Source of the DNA: Kiloniella sp. EL199
Lineage (GTDB): Bacteria > Pseudomonadota > Alphaproteobacteria > Kiloniellales > Kiloniellaceae
Direction of reading: 5' to 3'
Assembly (NCBI RefSeq): GCF_900313065.1
Contig: NZ_OMPU01000008.1
Span: 248,240 to 312,239 of the forward strand
DNA length: 64,000 bases
The notes below the pieces were generated by a model. That model searched no databases. It saw only the letters and a program-made list of their open reading frames with translations, and was not told the origin of the DNA. Shown one piece after another: positions 51,158 through 60,221 of the stretch. The position numbers and the translations under genes are program-made. The first letter of the stretch is position 1, and each line of letters opens with the position of its first letter.

Positions 51158-52960
51158 ATGCAGGGCAAAGAACAGGATACTTTGCGAGATACTTTTTTGG
51201 GTATTGAAAGCTCCATTACTGGAAAGCGCTGGGAAGAGCGTTTAAAGGACCAACGTTCTGCCCTTGCTCTCAGTCAACGTTTGGGAATGCCTGAAATTAT
51301 TGGCAGATTACTAGCCGCCCGTGGCGTCACCCAGGATACAGCCGAAGCATTCTTGAAACCAACTCTTAAAGATTGGCTACCTGACCCATCCGTTCTAAAG
51401 GGAATGGACGATACAACAGCACGACTTCTTAAAGCTTTGGAGCAAAAAGAAAAAATTGCTGTTTTTGGAGATTACGATGTAGATGGAGCAACTTCCTCTG
51501 CACTTCTTATACGTTACTTTAATGCACTTGGTGTTGAAATTGTCGTACACATTCCAGACAGAGTAAGTGAAGGTTACGGTCCCAATCTTTCTGCATTGTT
51601 AAATTTGCAGCAACAAGGGTGCTCTCTTGTTATCACGGTAGATTGCGGAACATCAGCCTTTGAAGCTCTTGAAGGTGCAAAACAAGCGGACCTTGATATC
51701 CTGATCATCGATCACCACGAAGCCGAAGCACTGCTACCACCCGCCGTTGCTGTTGTGAACCCAAACAGACAGGACGAAACACGAGAATATGGCTCCCTTG
51801 CTGCAGTCGGGGTAGTTTTTCTTGTCCTTGTCGCCTTGAACCGACACTTGAGAGAAACAGGATGGCTCAATAATAAAAATATCAAAGAGCCAAACCTTAT
51901 GTCTCTTCTGGATCTTGTTGCTTTGGGAACCGTTTGTGATGTTGTCCCTCTATCTGGTCTGAACAGAGCCTATGTTAGTCAAGGTGTCAAAGTTCTGGCC
52001 AAACGACATAACCCTGGAATTGTAGCGCTGTCAGATGTTGCCAAGCTTTCTGAGAAACCTGATAGCGGACATCTGGGCTATACATTGGGTCCCCGTGTAA
52101 ATGCAGGAGGGCGCGTTGGTCAATCATGGCTTGGTGCGAAGTTACTTTCCACAGAAAATGCAGACGAAGCATTAAAAATTGCCTCACAGCTTGAAGAGTA
52201 TAATTCAGAGCGTAAAACAATCGAAACCGATGTTCTTGATCAGGCACTGGGAACAATCGGTGATGAAACAAAATTAAAAGGTATTGCCATTGCAGCAGGT
52301 GAGGGGTGGCACCCCGGTGTTATTGGCATCGTCGCCAGTCGCCTCAAGGATCGTTACAATATACCATCCCTTGTTATTGCCTTTGATGAAAAGGGTATTG
52401 GCAAAGGATCTGGCCGCTCTGTCCCCGGCGTTGACCTTGGGGCTGCGGTCATTGCTGCACGCCAAGCTGGTCTGCTTGAAAATGGAGGCGGCCATGCCAT
52501 GGCAGCTGGCTTAACTGTTCTTGAGGAAAATTACAGAGAACTCTGTAACTTCTTATCAGAACGCCTATCCAAAGCTTTATCTGAAGTTTCCTATACGCCT
52601 AGCATAGGCATAGACGGCGCCCTTCAACCCGGCGGAGCCAGTACTGATCTTATCGACTTACTAGATTCATGCGGCCCTTTTGGTGTTGGCAATCCTCAAC
52701 CAAGATTCGTTTTGCCTTCTGTTCGTGTTTTACGTCCGGGTCTCGTTGGAGAAAGCCACGTCAGATGTATTTTAAGCGGCTCTGATGGCCAAACGATCAA
52801 GGGTATAGCCTTTCGATCGCTTGACAACGAGTTGGGACAGCTGCTTTTGAATACCGGGGGAGTGCCCATCCATGTATGCGGTAAACTAAAACGTGATACC
52901 TGGTCCGGGCCAGATGGTGTACAAATAATTATAGAAGACGCAGCACCAATAAACGGATAA
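51158..52960 (+). CDS. recJ: Single-stranded-DNA-specific exonuclease RecJ
   Basis: The 600-residue 5'-3' exonuclease of DNA repair has DHH-family motifs: VFGDYDVDGATSSALL (about 105-120), LVITVDCGTSA, IIDHHEAE with the DHH triad at about 186-188 and LVALGTVCDVVPL. The DHHA1 domain carries GGGHAMAAGLTV at about 448-459. A C-terminal OB-like domain (about 480-600) follows. All catalytic Asp and His residues are present. It is followed nine bases later by a DUF1194 gene. Confidence 0.97.
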   Translation: MQGKEQDTLRDTFLGIESSITGKRWEERLKDQRSALALSQRLGMPEIIGRLLAARGVTQDTAEAFLKPTLKDWLPDPSVLKGMDDTTARLLKALEQKEKIAVFGDYDVDGATSSALLIRYFNALGVEIVVHIPDRVSEGYGPNLSALLNLQQQGCSLVITVDCGTSAFEALEGAKQADLDILIIDHHEAEALLPPAVAVVNPNRQDETREYGSLAAVGVVFLVLVALNRHLRETGWLNNKNIKEPNLMSLLDLVALGTVCDVVPLSGLNRAYVSQGVKVLAKRHNPGIVALSDVAKLSEKPDSGHLGYTLGPRVNAGGRVGQSWLGAKLLSTENADEALKIASQLEEYNSERKTIETDVLDQALGTIGDETKLKGIAIAAGEGWHPGVIGIVASRLKDRYNIPSLVIAFDEKGIGKGSGRSVPGVDLGAAVIAARQAGLLENGGGHAMAAGLTVLEENYRELCNFLSERLSKALSEVSYTPSIGIDGALQPGGASTDLIDLLDSCGPFGVGNPQPRFVLPSVRVLRPGLVGESHVRCILSGSDGQTIKGIAFRSLDNELGQLLLNTGGVPIHVCGKLKRDTWSGPDGVQIIIEDAAPING

Positions 52961-52969
52961 GATAACAGA

Positions 52970-53761
52970 ATGAAACAGTCGGTTTTTTCTTCCAGATGCT
53001 ATTCTTTTAATTATTTTCATTCCCTAGGCAGAATAGTTTCTGCCTTTTTTTTAACTGTTTTGATCACATCCGTTTTTTCCCCGACAAAAAAGCTCCATGC
53101 GCAAGAAGCTGTCCAAGTTGATCTGGAACTGGTTCTTGCCGTTGATGCCTCTACAAGCGTTTCTGCACAAGAATTTGATTTGCAGATGCGTGGCATAGCC
53201 CAAGCTTTTAGAGATCCTTCTGTCGTACAAGCCATTGCCGTTGCCGGGGATCGCGGTGTGGCAGTTGCCGTTATCCAGTGGGCAAACAATCTGCTTCAAA
53301 AAGTTGCAGTGGATTGGTTCTTAATTCGTGATGAGCAAAGCGCCGCCGAATTTGCTGATATTGTAGATGAAACCCCTAGGTATATTTTTGGCGGGGGTAC
53401 CTCTATTGGCGGAGCGATCACCTATTCAACACGCCAAATGGAAATCAACCCCTTCATAGGTGCACGTAAAGTTATCGATATTTCCGGAGATGGGCGGTCC
53501 AATCAGGGCGCCCCACCGGAACTTGTTCGCAATCAATCTACAACTCAGGGCATTGTGATTAATGGTTTGACCATTAACAATGAAGATCCCTTTATTGATC
53601 GTTATTATGAAAAATTTGTTATTGGCGGCACAGGGGCCTTTGTTCAGACTGCAACTACCTACGAAGATTTCGGCGCTGCGATGAAAGAAAAGTTGATCAA
53701 AGAAATCGGTGGTGTGCCCGTTGCGAAAAAAGCCCATGTAATCAAGCTCGCGAGCCAATAA
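52970..53761 (+). CDS. DUF1194 (VWA-like) secreted protein
   Basis: The 263-residue protein has a signal peptide-like hydrophobic region (about residues 18-38, FLTVLITSVFS) preceded by a long, basic start, with a likely cleavage before LHAQEA. The mature part shows a von Willebrand A-type MIDAS motif, LAVDASTSVSAQEF, and DISGDGRSNQGAPP, the pattern of DUF1194 proteins in Alphaproteobacteria. Function is unknown. The start lies nine bases after recJ, so the two are probably co-transcribed, although they act in different places. Confidence 0.9.
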   Translation: MKQSVFSSRCYSFNYFHSLGRIVSAFFLTVLITSVFSPTKKLHAQEAVQVDLELVLAVDASTSVSAQEFDLQMRGIAQAFRDPSVVQAIAVAGDRGVAVAVIQWANNLLQKVAVDWFLIRDEQSAAEFADIVDETPRYIFGGGTSIGGAITYSTRQMEINPFIGARKVIDISGDGRSNQGAPPELVRNQSTTQGIVINGLTINNEDPFIDRYYEKFVIGGTGAFVQTATTYEDFGAAMKEKLIKEIGGVPVAKKAHVIKLASQ

Positions 53762-53852
53762 TCTAGGCTTAATAAAAAAAAAGATTACAGAATCGAAAAT
53801 ACCTACTTGCCAAGGGTCTCTGAAATCGGTAAATCCTTGCTCACCGAAAGAT

Positions 53853-53928
53853 GACCCCTTCGTCTAGAGGCCTAGGACACCGCCCTTTCACGGCGGCAAC
53901 ACGGGTTCGAATCCCGTAGGGGTCGCCA
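53853..53928 (+). tRNA. tRNA-Glu (TTC), copy 1
   Basis: GACCCCT pairs with AGGGGTC; CCGCC and GGCGG enclose the anticodon loop CTTTCAC with anticodon TTC. GGTTCGAATCC forms the T-loop region, and G plus CCA close the 3' end (53926-53928). All cloverleaf arms are intact. Confidence 0.97.
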
Positions 53929-53936
53929 TTCGTTTC

Positions 53937-53961
53937 AAAGTCGCTTGTCAGCGGCTTTTTT
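53937..53961 (+). terminator. Terminator of tRNA-Glu copy 1
   Basis: AAAGTCGC and GCGGCTTT form a hairpin with TTGTCA loop (one G-U pair) followed by a T-run, eight bases after the tRNA. Confidence 0.82.
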
Positions 53962-54149
53962 GATTCTTGTGTTAAATTTTCATCCAGATATCTTTTCATT
54001 GGATTATCAATAACCTATCTTGCTGAAATTAAATTCTGAATTTATGTTTTCTAGAGCTTTTCAGAGAAAAGTTAAAAAAACGAACTTTATGTGAAAAAGG
54101 TACTTGCCAAGGGTCTCTGAAATCGGTAAATCCTTGCTCACCGAAAGAT

Positions 54150-54225
54150 GACCCCTTCGTCTAGAGGCCTAGGACACCGCCCTTTCACGGCGGCAACACG
54201 GGTTCGAATCCCGTAGGGGTCGCCA
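54150..54225 (+). tRNA. tRNA-Glu (TTC), copy 2
   Basis: The sequence is identical to copy 1, with the same anticodon TTC and an encoded CCA (54223-54225). It has its own upstream promoter-like elements and terminator, so it should be transcribed independently. Confidence 0.97.
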
Positions 54226-54233
54226 TTCGGCTC

Positions 54234-54258
54234 AAAGCCGCTTGTCAGCGGCTTTTTT
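54234..54258 (+). terminator. Terminator of tRNA-Glu copy 2
   Basis: AAAGCCGC and GCGGCTTT form a perfect eight-bp stem with a TTGTCA loop and T-run, slightly stronger than the copy 1 terminator. Confidence 0.88.
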
Positions 54259-54408
54259 AATTGAACAATAATTTCAACTATATCCGTTTAGATAAAATTA
54301 TCCCTAAATTGAGGACAGCTGAACATTTTATATTCAATATAATTGTGTCAGATAAGAACAATAGCCCTTAAGATAAAGCAAAAATCACAAACGCTTAACT
54401 TAGTATTT

Positions 54409-54873
54409 CTAGAAGTCTCCTGAAGCACATTGCAGACATACAATCCCTTCGGCTCGCCAAGCTTCAACAACAGAACTCCTATCATCAATAACTATCCAAG
54501 GCTTAAGACCGTCTGCGCGCATCTCTGCCAATGCATGACGTTTCACTTCGGGATCGCTGGCCTCGTCCTGATCAGCAGGTCTAAGGTAGATCCCATCAAA
54601 AGGAAGGTCATATTTGCGCAACCAGGTAATTGTGTGCTCAGCCCAACCTTTGGGGCGCCCAGAGCAAATGATAATGGTTTCGCCGCTTTCTTTTAGTCGC
54701 CGCAGTAATTTGGCAACAGGAATAATAAGGGGAGCATTGGCCATTGCTAAGTGAAATTCGTCCCAGTGTTTTTCTACCCCATGCACCAGATGCCCCAATT
54801 TTTCTTCGTCAAACTCCGCCAGGGTCCCATCAACATCAAATACAACGCAGGGGATTAAATCTGTTGCTGTCAT
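54409..54873 (-). CDS. HAD phosphatase resembling the T4 Pnkp 3'-phosphatase domain
   Basis: The 154-residue protein is a stand-alone HAD phosphatase. The nucleophile motif DVDGTLAEF (Asp at about 14 and 16), motif II ICSGR and motif IV WIVIDDRSSVVEAWR are intact. The C-terminus IDDRSSVVEAWRAEGIVCLQCASGDF strongly resembles the end of phage T4 polynucleotide kinase-phosphatase as I remember it (IDDR...VVE.WR...ASGDF). The kinase domain is absent. It overlaps the histidine phosphatase gene by four bases and ends the transporter operon. The substrate could be a nucleic-acid 3'-phosphate or a small phosphoester. Confidence 0.85.
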   Translation of the reverse strand: MTATDLIPCVVFDVDGTLAEFDEEKLGHLVHGVEKHWDEFHLAMANAPLIIPVAKLLRRLKESGETIIICSGRPKGWAEHTITWLRKYDLPFDGIYLRPADQDEASDPEVKRHALAEMRADGLKPWIVIDDRSSVVEAWRAEGIVCLQCASGDF

Positions 54874-55415
54874 TGTGGTTTCTCCTCGATTTTATGGGCA
54901 GACCTGTGGAAGAGGATCGGGGCGGCATTGAGGGGGCGATCTCCGACAGTGCCAGAAGTCCAAAGCACACGAACTGCTCGAATGACTCCTGAATGGCATA
55001 CAATTACAGGGTAAGAACTTCCGGATATGACACATATTTCGGATATGGCATGATGTACTCGCGCCAACATAGCTGGCCAGCTTTCGCCCTCATCCGGAGT
55101 ATCTTCACGGGTGGACAACTCACTAAGATTACGGCCCTCAAATATGCCCCAGTTACGTTCCATAATACCGTCGTGAATCTTAAAATCATACCCGGGAAAA
55201 GCCAACTGACAAGTGTCTTGTGCACGTGTCAGTGGACTTGAGAATAATGCAATTCTATCAGGCCATGTGTGTTCAGCCAAAGTCTGTGCTTGATATCTCC
55301 CAAGTGCGCTCAACGGCACATCAGTGATACCTGCGATGATGCTATTTGCATTAGCTATGGTTTCGCCGTGACGGATTAAATAAAAGCTTTTAACAGGAAG
55401 GGAGTTGAGGATCAT
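54870..55415 (-). CDS. Histidine phosphatase family protein
   Basis: The 181-residue protein belongs to the phosphoglycerate mutase-like family, with the catalytic RHGE at residues 15-18 (YLIRHGETIANANS), a second catalytic arginine in SSPLTRAQDT, GIMERNWGIFEGR with the acid-base Glu, and the late catalytic His in VIVCHSGVIRAV. Members are phosphatases or mutases for small phosphoesters. It overlaps both neighbours by four bases, so it is translated together with them in the importer operon. Confidence 0.9.
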   Translation of the reverse strand: MILNSLPVKSFYLIRHGETIANANSIIAGITDVPLSALGRYQAQTLAEHTWPDRIALFSSPLTRAQDTCQLAFPGYDFKIHDGIMERNWGIFEGRNLSELSTREDTPDEGESWPAMLARVHHAISEICVISGSSYPVIVCHSGVIRAVRVLWTSGTVGDRPLNAAPILFHRSAHKIEEKPQ

Positions 55416-56479
55416 AGCCGGACAGGATCATGCATAAAAACCTCAACGCCCAAATTTTCAATAAGATAGTCTTCCGGTTGGGCGCAGAAGGCTGGTGCAA
55501 AGCGTCTTGCACCAAGGTGTTTAAGCATTTTAATTTGATCGCGTAATGGTGGATGGACGTTCCAACGCTGGAAATATCCGCCAGGCACGCTGCAAATGCC
55601 GCGTGCGTGAGCCGTCATATGACCAGTGAAAACAACATGTGCATCATGACCAAGCCGCCCGCTTTCATGCCATGCTCTTACATATCCCCAAGCCGCGCCA
55701 CCATCGGCATTAGGCGTATCACAAATAAGAAAACGGGCTTGTTCCATGGGACTGCGTTCTAAAAGTGGTGCAATTTCTTGCACATGCCCGCCGAGGCTCG
55801 GGGTTAACAATGCTGCGCGTAAAATGTTCTGACATTCAGGATCTAACATCACATTTGTTATTCCGTAACGCTTGATCATAAATAGTGCTATCTCGCCCGC
55901 ACGACCTGTCGGGGGAACTGGTAAAAGCACCTGACCTTCGAGACTGTCCAGTAGTCTATTAAACTCTGCAAAACGAACAGATTGAGGGACATTATCTAGA
56001 TGATAAGAACAGTCGAGAATAGCGGTTGCAGCTGCTGGGGGTAGATCAAAGGGAAACCAGTCGGATTCCTCAGACCAGTCACCTGAATAAAATAATCCAT
56101 CCCCCATATCAAAATGCATCCAAACGCCGCCCAAAGCATGCCCATTACGACCTGTTGTCAGACGCACGCCGTCAATAATGCTTTCACCCTGTTCAGGAAG
56201 AATATGGACCACAGCAGCTGGTGGCAAGGCTTTGGCTGTTTGAGCCGTCGCATGAATGGGCAGACCTGCCTCAACAACATGAGATGCACCCCCAATATGA
56301 TCAACATGATCATGGCTTATAAAAACAGCATCAACCTCATCAAGCCATGTAGGGGCAAACTGTGCATGGGCTTCTGGGCCAAAGCCACAATCAAGCAACC
56401 AACGCTGACTACCTGTGTTCAGTTGTATACAGGCGGGACCTTTGTCTCCGATACCAGAGAGTATTCTTACACTTTGCAT
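55412..56479 (-). CDS. Metallo-beta-lactamase-fold hydrolase, beta-CASP-like
   Basis: The 355-residue protein has the MBL metal motif SHDHVDHIGG (His56, Asp57, His58, Asp60, His61), followed by FYSGDWSEESDW with the bridging Asp. The insert LLPVPPTGRAGEIALFM and the late FTGHMTAHARGICSVPG resemble the beta-CASP region of nucleic-acid-processing MBL proteins. The family includes nucleases and phosphodiesterases; classification as beta-CASP is by eye and needs profile searches. It is directly adjacent to the ABC ATPase gene and overlaps the histidine phosphatase gene. Confidence 0.8.
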   Translation of the reverse strand: MQSVRILSGIGDKGPACIQLNTGSQRWLLDCGFGPEAHAQFAPTWLDEVDAVFISHDHVDHIGGASHVVEAGLPIHATAQTAKALPPAAVVHILPEQGESIIDGVRLTTGRNGHALGGVWMHFDMGDGLFYSGDWSEESDWFPFDLPPAAATAILDCSYHLDNVPQSVRFAEFNRLLDSLEGQVLLPVPPTGRAGEIALFMIKRYGITNVMLDPECQNILRAALLTPSLGGHVQEIAPLLERSPMEQARFLICDTPNADGGAAWGYVRAWHESGRLGHDAHVVFTGHMTAHARGICSVPGGYFQRWNVHPPLRDQIKMLKHLGARRFAPAFCAQPEDYLIENLGVEVFMHDPVRL

Positions 56480-57523
56480 TTATTCCTCGTAAAACGCCCA
56501 AGGAGTGGAGATGGTCAAGCCGAGCTGAACGCCAACATCGAATTTGGCTCGCGTTTCCGCCAACAATCGTGTGCCGCAATCAGACACTGTTTCCAAAAGA
56601 TATTTCCCACCCAAATAAGTGACGCGCGCAACCTTTGCGCGAAAGTCTCCTGTTTCAGATATTGTTAAATTTTCGGGTCGGAGGCAGACGTGACTGGGGC
56701 TGTCATGATTACTTTGTACTTTAATTCGCTTACCCAGCACATGACCGTGGGCCAAGGAGTCCATTTTCTCAACACCGAACACCGGAACAACAGTACCCAG
56801 ACCAACAAACTCCGCTACAAATCGATTCTTCGGTCGCTCATAAAGATTTTGCGGTGTGTCGAATTGTTGAATACGACCATTATCCATAACTGCAATACGG
56901 TCCGCCATGGCCATGGCCTCTGCCTGATCATGGGTGACATAAACCATTGTTGCGCGAGTTCGTTTGTGGAAATCTGTAAACACAGCCTGCATGGAAGCGC
57001 GTAGCGCAACGTCCAAATTTGCCAGCGGTTCATCCAGCAGTACTGCATCTGGGTTAGAGACAAGACAACGTGCCAGTGCAACCCGCTGCCTTTGGCCGCC
57101 CGACAGTTCTGATGGCATCCGGTCAGCATAGGCTTCAAGCCCTGTAGTGTTCAGTGCTGCATCTGTTAGTTTCAGGATCTCTTTCTTGGAAAATCTTCGA
57201 ATTTCCAAGGGGTAGGACACATTGCGACGCACGGTCATATGAGGCCAGAGCGCATAAGACTGGAATACAAACCCCATATTGCGCTCTTCAGGAGGTACCA
57301 TTACCCCTTTATGGCCATCGGCAATATCACGCGTACCAATACGAATTTGACCTTTGCTGGGCATTTCAAATCCCGCCAGCAACCGAAGAAGTGTGGTTTT
57401 GCCGCAACCCGACGGCCCAAGAAGGGCAATAAACTCTCCATCCTCAAATCGGGTGGTGATGTCTTGCAGCGCGGGCGTACCCGAGAATACTTTGTTAACG
57501 GACAATAGTGTTATGTCTGCCAT
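56480..57523 (-). CDS. ABC importer ATP-binding protein (FbpC/PotA-like)
   Basis: The 347-residue ATPase has Walker A GPSGCGKT at 36-43, signature LSGGQRQRVALAR (about 140-152), Walker B AVLLDEPLANLD and H-loop VTHDQAEAMAMADR. A C-terminal TOBE-type regulatory region (about 245-347) follows, typical of CUT1/Fe/polyamine-type importers. It overlaps the permease gene by 13 bases. The closest types are FbpC, AfuC and 2-aminoethylphosphonate ATPases. Confidence 0.93.
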   Translation of the reverse strand: MADITLLSVNKVFSGTPALQDITTRFEDGEFIALLGPSGCGKTTLLRLLAGFEMPSKGQIRIGTRDIADGHKGVMVPPEERNMGFVFQSYALWPHMTVRRNVSYPLEIRRFSKKEILKLTDAALNTTGLEAYADRMPSELSGGQRQRVALARCLVSNPDAVLLDEPLANLDVALRASMQAVFTDFHKRTRATMVYVTHDQAEAMAMADRIAVMDNGRIQQFDTPQNLYERPKNRFVAEFVGLGTVVPVFGVEKMDSLAHGHVLGKRIKVQSNHDSPSHVCLRPENLTISETGDFRAKVARVTYLGGKYLLETVSDCGTRLLAETRAKFDVGVQLGLTISTPWAFYEE

Positions 57524-59217
57524 GGGACTATTCCTTTGGGTAAGTGGCGAGATAAGAGTTGAACCACTGCCATTAGCAGCATGACGACCATAACAATTGT
57601 CATTGACAGAGCGCTGGCCATGACGTTCTCTCCGCTATCATCTAAATTAAAAATCACCACACCTAATGTCTCTGTTCCCGAAGACCACAAGAGCGCTGAT
57701 ACAGTCAGTTCATTGAATGCCGTGAGAAAAACAAGGATTGCCCCAGCAGCAGCAGCTGGGGCTGATAGTGGCACGATTACATCTCGCAGGCGTTGGTACA
57801 GTGATGCACCAATGGACTGCGCTGCTTCACCCATTGCGGGATCGAGTTGCTTGATGCTGGCTTGAATGGGACGAAACATGATCGAAAAAAAACGAGCCAG
57901 ATAAGCAAGGAAAATAATCCAAATTGTTCCATAAAGCGTGGCCTCGGTGAAGGGTAGATTAATAAGTAAAAGGATCATCGCAATGGACAACACGACACCG
58001 GGTAGTGCATAGGGCAGATCAAGTAAACTGTCGAACAGACGAGAAAGTCGTATCGGGTTACGTGCCATCAGCCACGCCAATGGCAAGCACAGGATCATCA
58101 GAACAAACGCCGTCCCAAAAGCCAGAGAAAAAGAATTCACAAAAGCCCGCGCTGAGACAGGTTGGCGAAACAGCACCTCCCACCATGAGGTCAGGGTTAT
58201 TGTATCAAAGCTTAAGGGCACACCATAAGCAGGCACCAACGATGTCGTCATTAAGCCAAGCATTGGTAAAACAAGGATTATGCAAACAACACCCCATAAC
58301 AAAATTTCTATTGGCAAGCGCGCGGCTCCTAAGGGGATTGCCAGTGGGCGAGATGTTGAACCTACAAGATAAATTTTTTGCCGCGTCTGGAAAAATCGCT
58401 GCGCCAGAATGCCAATCACAGCAACAACACTAATCAACATCGCCAGAACCGCGACCTCAGCCAACACACTTGTGCCAAGCCCTGCAAGTTTTTGATAAAT
58501 CAATGCCGGTAATGTTATATAGCCCGCTGGAATACCAAGCATCGCTGGAATACCAAAGTTACCAAGAGCAGTAACAAATGTGATTGCGGTACCGGCAGCA
58601 AGGCTTGGCAAGGTTAGAGGCATAACCACTTGCCACCATGTCCGCAGCCCGTGTGCACCACTGATCCGCGCAGCTTCTACGACTTCTTGCGGGATAGCAC
58701 GTAGTCCCGCACGTGTAGTTAGGAAAATGATCGACATATGCTGAATACCCAACAGCAGGATGATTCCCTCGACTGAGTAGAGTGGTTGGGGTGATCCAAG
58801 TGGAGGGGCAAGGCCTAATGCCTTCAGTAGAACGGAAGAAGGTCCCGTAATTTGGGTCCATGACAGTGCTGTGATTTGAGGCGGAATCATCATCGGAATC
58901 ATCAAGCAAAAAACCAGTATAGCCTTGGCTCGCAAGTCGGTTAACGCGACAAGAAATGCAAAGGCCGCACCCAGGATCAAAGACACCAGCGTACCGAAAG
59001 CAGCCGTAATCAGAGAATATTTTAGTGCGTTCAGTGTTGATGGTTTTGCAAGAATTTCACTTGCCAATGATAGTCCTAACGTACCCTGATTAGTCGTCAG
59101 CCCTTCTATAAACAGACGTAGAACAGGGGATAATGTTAAACAAATAGCAGTGACAAGAATAACCGATAGCAGCCGACTTTCAGATCGATTGCTTCCGTTT
59201 TGCATTGCAACGCCCAT
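57511..59217 (-). CDS. ABC importer permease with fused transmembrane domains (FbpB/AfuB-like)
   Basis: The 568-residue permease carries two BPD_transp_1 domains (about 55-270 and 345-560), each with the EAA-type loop: VVEAARISGAHGLRTWWQVVMPLTLPS and MGEAAQSIGASLYQRLRDVIVPLSAPA. Fused two-domain permeases of this kind serve FbpABC, AfuABC and phosphonate-type importers, so one protein forms the whole membrane channel. The start overlaps the end of the substrate-binding protein gene by one base. Confidence 0.93.
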   Translation of the reverse strand: MGVAMQNGSNRSESRLLSVILVTAICLTLSPVLRLFIEGLTTNQGTLGLSLASEILAKPSTLNALKYSLITAAFGTLVSLILGAAFAFLVALTDLRAKAILVFCLMIPMMIPPQITALSWTQITGPSSVLLKALGLAPPLGSPQPLYSVEGIILLLGIQHMSIIFLTTRAGLRAIPQEVVEAARISGAHGLRTWWQVVMPLTLPSLAAGTAITFVTALGNFGIPAMLGIPAGYITLPALIYQKLAGLGTSVLAEVAVLAMLISVVAVIGILAQRFFQTRQKIYLVGSTSRPLAIPLGAARLPIEILLWGVVCIILVLPMLGLMTTSLVPAYGVPLSFDTITLTSWWEVLFRQPVSARAFVNSFSLAFGTAFVLMILCLPLAWLMARNPIRLSRLFDSLLDLPYALPGVVLSIAMILLLINLPFTEATLYGTIWIIFLAYLARFFSIMFRPIQASIKQLDPAMGEAAQSIGASLYQRLRDVIVPLSAPAAAAGAILVFLTAFNELTVSALLWSSGTETLGVVIFNLDDSGENVMASALSMTIVMVVMLLMAVVQLLSRHLPKGIVPWQT

Positions 59218-60185
59218 TATTTAGTGCCAAAAAGCTCTGCAAATTTGGCTTTGTTTACCTCTGCGTTTTTAAGTGCAACAGCAGGGTCAAAATCCATCAG
59301 CTTTATGTCTTCGCGCGCAGGGAATCCTGCGGGAACGCCCATGCCGTTACGGGCAGGGATATACCCCATATCAAGGACCAGATTTTGACCTTTTTCACTG
59401 AGTAAGAAGTCGACAAATTTCTTTGCTCCTTCAACATTTTTCGCAGAAGACATAATAGCAACAGGCTCAGTTACATATGACACGCCTTCTGTTGGGAAAA
59501 CAAACTCAACCGGGGAACCATTGGCTTTGTTGCGGATAGTCAGGAAGTCAACAACCATACCGTAGGGCTTTTCACCGGAAGCAACAGCTTTGAATGTTCC
59601 CCCATTCCCACCTTGCGCTCTAGCATCATTACCAGCCAATTTGCCATAGTAGTCCCAACCAAGCTTTTTATCGTCTGTGAGCGTCGCCAAATGGATTAAG
59701 GCTGCACCAGAATAGAGAGGTGATGGCATGGCAACTTGACCTTTGACTGTCGGATCAACCAAATCAGCCCACGACGTTGGCACGTCTTTAACACCTGTGT
59801 TGTAGACGATCCCTGTTGTAATCAGTTTCGTCGAGTGGTAAAAACCATCGTATGAATAAAGTGCGCTATCATAATTGGCTGCCTCCGGCGATTTATATGT
59901 AGTCAGATAACCTTCTTGCGCCATTCCTTCCAGTGTCACAGTATCCGCAATTAAAAGAAGATCTGGCTGTGGGTTGCCAGCTTCGATTTCGGCGCGAAGA
60001 CGAGCCATCAATTTGGTTGTACCATCACGAACCCACTCAACTTCTGTACCCGGATTGGCTGCCATGAAGGCATCGACAGTTTTCTGTGCATCTGCATTGG
60101 GTTGTGAGGTGTAAAGTGTAACTGTATCTGCAAAAGAAGTACTGGCGATGAATGTAAGCGCAGTTGTAATAAGGAAGGTCTTCAT
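59217..60185 (-). CDS. ABC importer substrate-binding protein (FbpA/AfuA-like)
   Basis: The 322-residue periplasmic protein has a signal peptide ending in STSFA before DTVTLYTSQPN. The mature part has the extracellular solute-binding type 1 pattern (GTEVEWVRDGTTKLMARLRAEI; PDLLLIADTVTLEGM; VYNTGVKDVPTSWADLVDPTVKGQVAMPSP). The family includes binders of ferric iron, phosphonates and hexose phosphates (AfuA). Tyrosines for iron binding are not obvious. ATG 60185 was chosen because GGAG precedes it; a start at 60197 is less likely. It opens the operon. Confidence 0.92.
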   Translation of the reverse strand: MKTFLITTALTFIASTSFADTVTLYTSQPNADAQKTVDAFMAANPGTEVEWVRDGTTKLMARLRAEIEAGNPQPDLLLIADTVTLEGMAQEGYLTTYKSPEAANYDSALYSYDGFYHSTKLITTGIVYNTGVKDVPTSWADLVDPTVKGQVAMPSPLYSGAALIHLATLTDDKKLGWDYYGKLAGNDARAQGGNGGTFKAVASGEKPYGMVVDFLTIRNKANGSPVEFVFPTEGVSYVTEPVAIMSSAKNVEGAKKFVDFLLSEKGQNLVLDMGYIPARNGMGVPAGFPAREDIKLMDFDPAVALKNAEVNKAKFAELFGTK

Positions 60186-60208
60186 GAGTTTCTCCAAAGG
60201 ATCTTTGA

Positions 60209-60221
60209 TTTCGAACGAAAG
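60209..60221. promoter_or_regulatory. DeoR-type operator half-site pair, importer side
   Basis: TTTCGAACGAAAG is an inverted TTTCG/CGAAA pair. DeoR/GlpR family repressors bind TTTCG-type half-sites, and the divergent DeoR gene starts 139 bases away. It lies 24 bases before the importer operon. Confidence 0.55.

Larger units (their letters stand above)
53804..54258 (+). repeat. Tandem duplication of a complete tRNA-Glu transcription unit
   Basis: A unit of 129 bases (53804-53932) is repeated exactly at 54101-54229, at a distance of 297 bases. The similarity continues with two mismatches through the terminator. Each unit has promoter-like TTGCCA, 17 bases, TAAATC (53807-53835 and 54104-54132), then the tRNA and a hairpin terminator. 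The sequence between the units is AT-rich and unrelated. Confidence 0.92.

Noticed and set aside
59217-60185. Ferric iron binding protein (FbpA) as firm annotation
   Set aside because: The paired tyrosines and iron-uptake context are not evident. The hydrolase genes and DeoR regulator fit a phosphorylated ligand better, so the substrate is left open.
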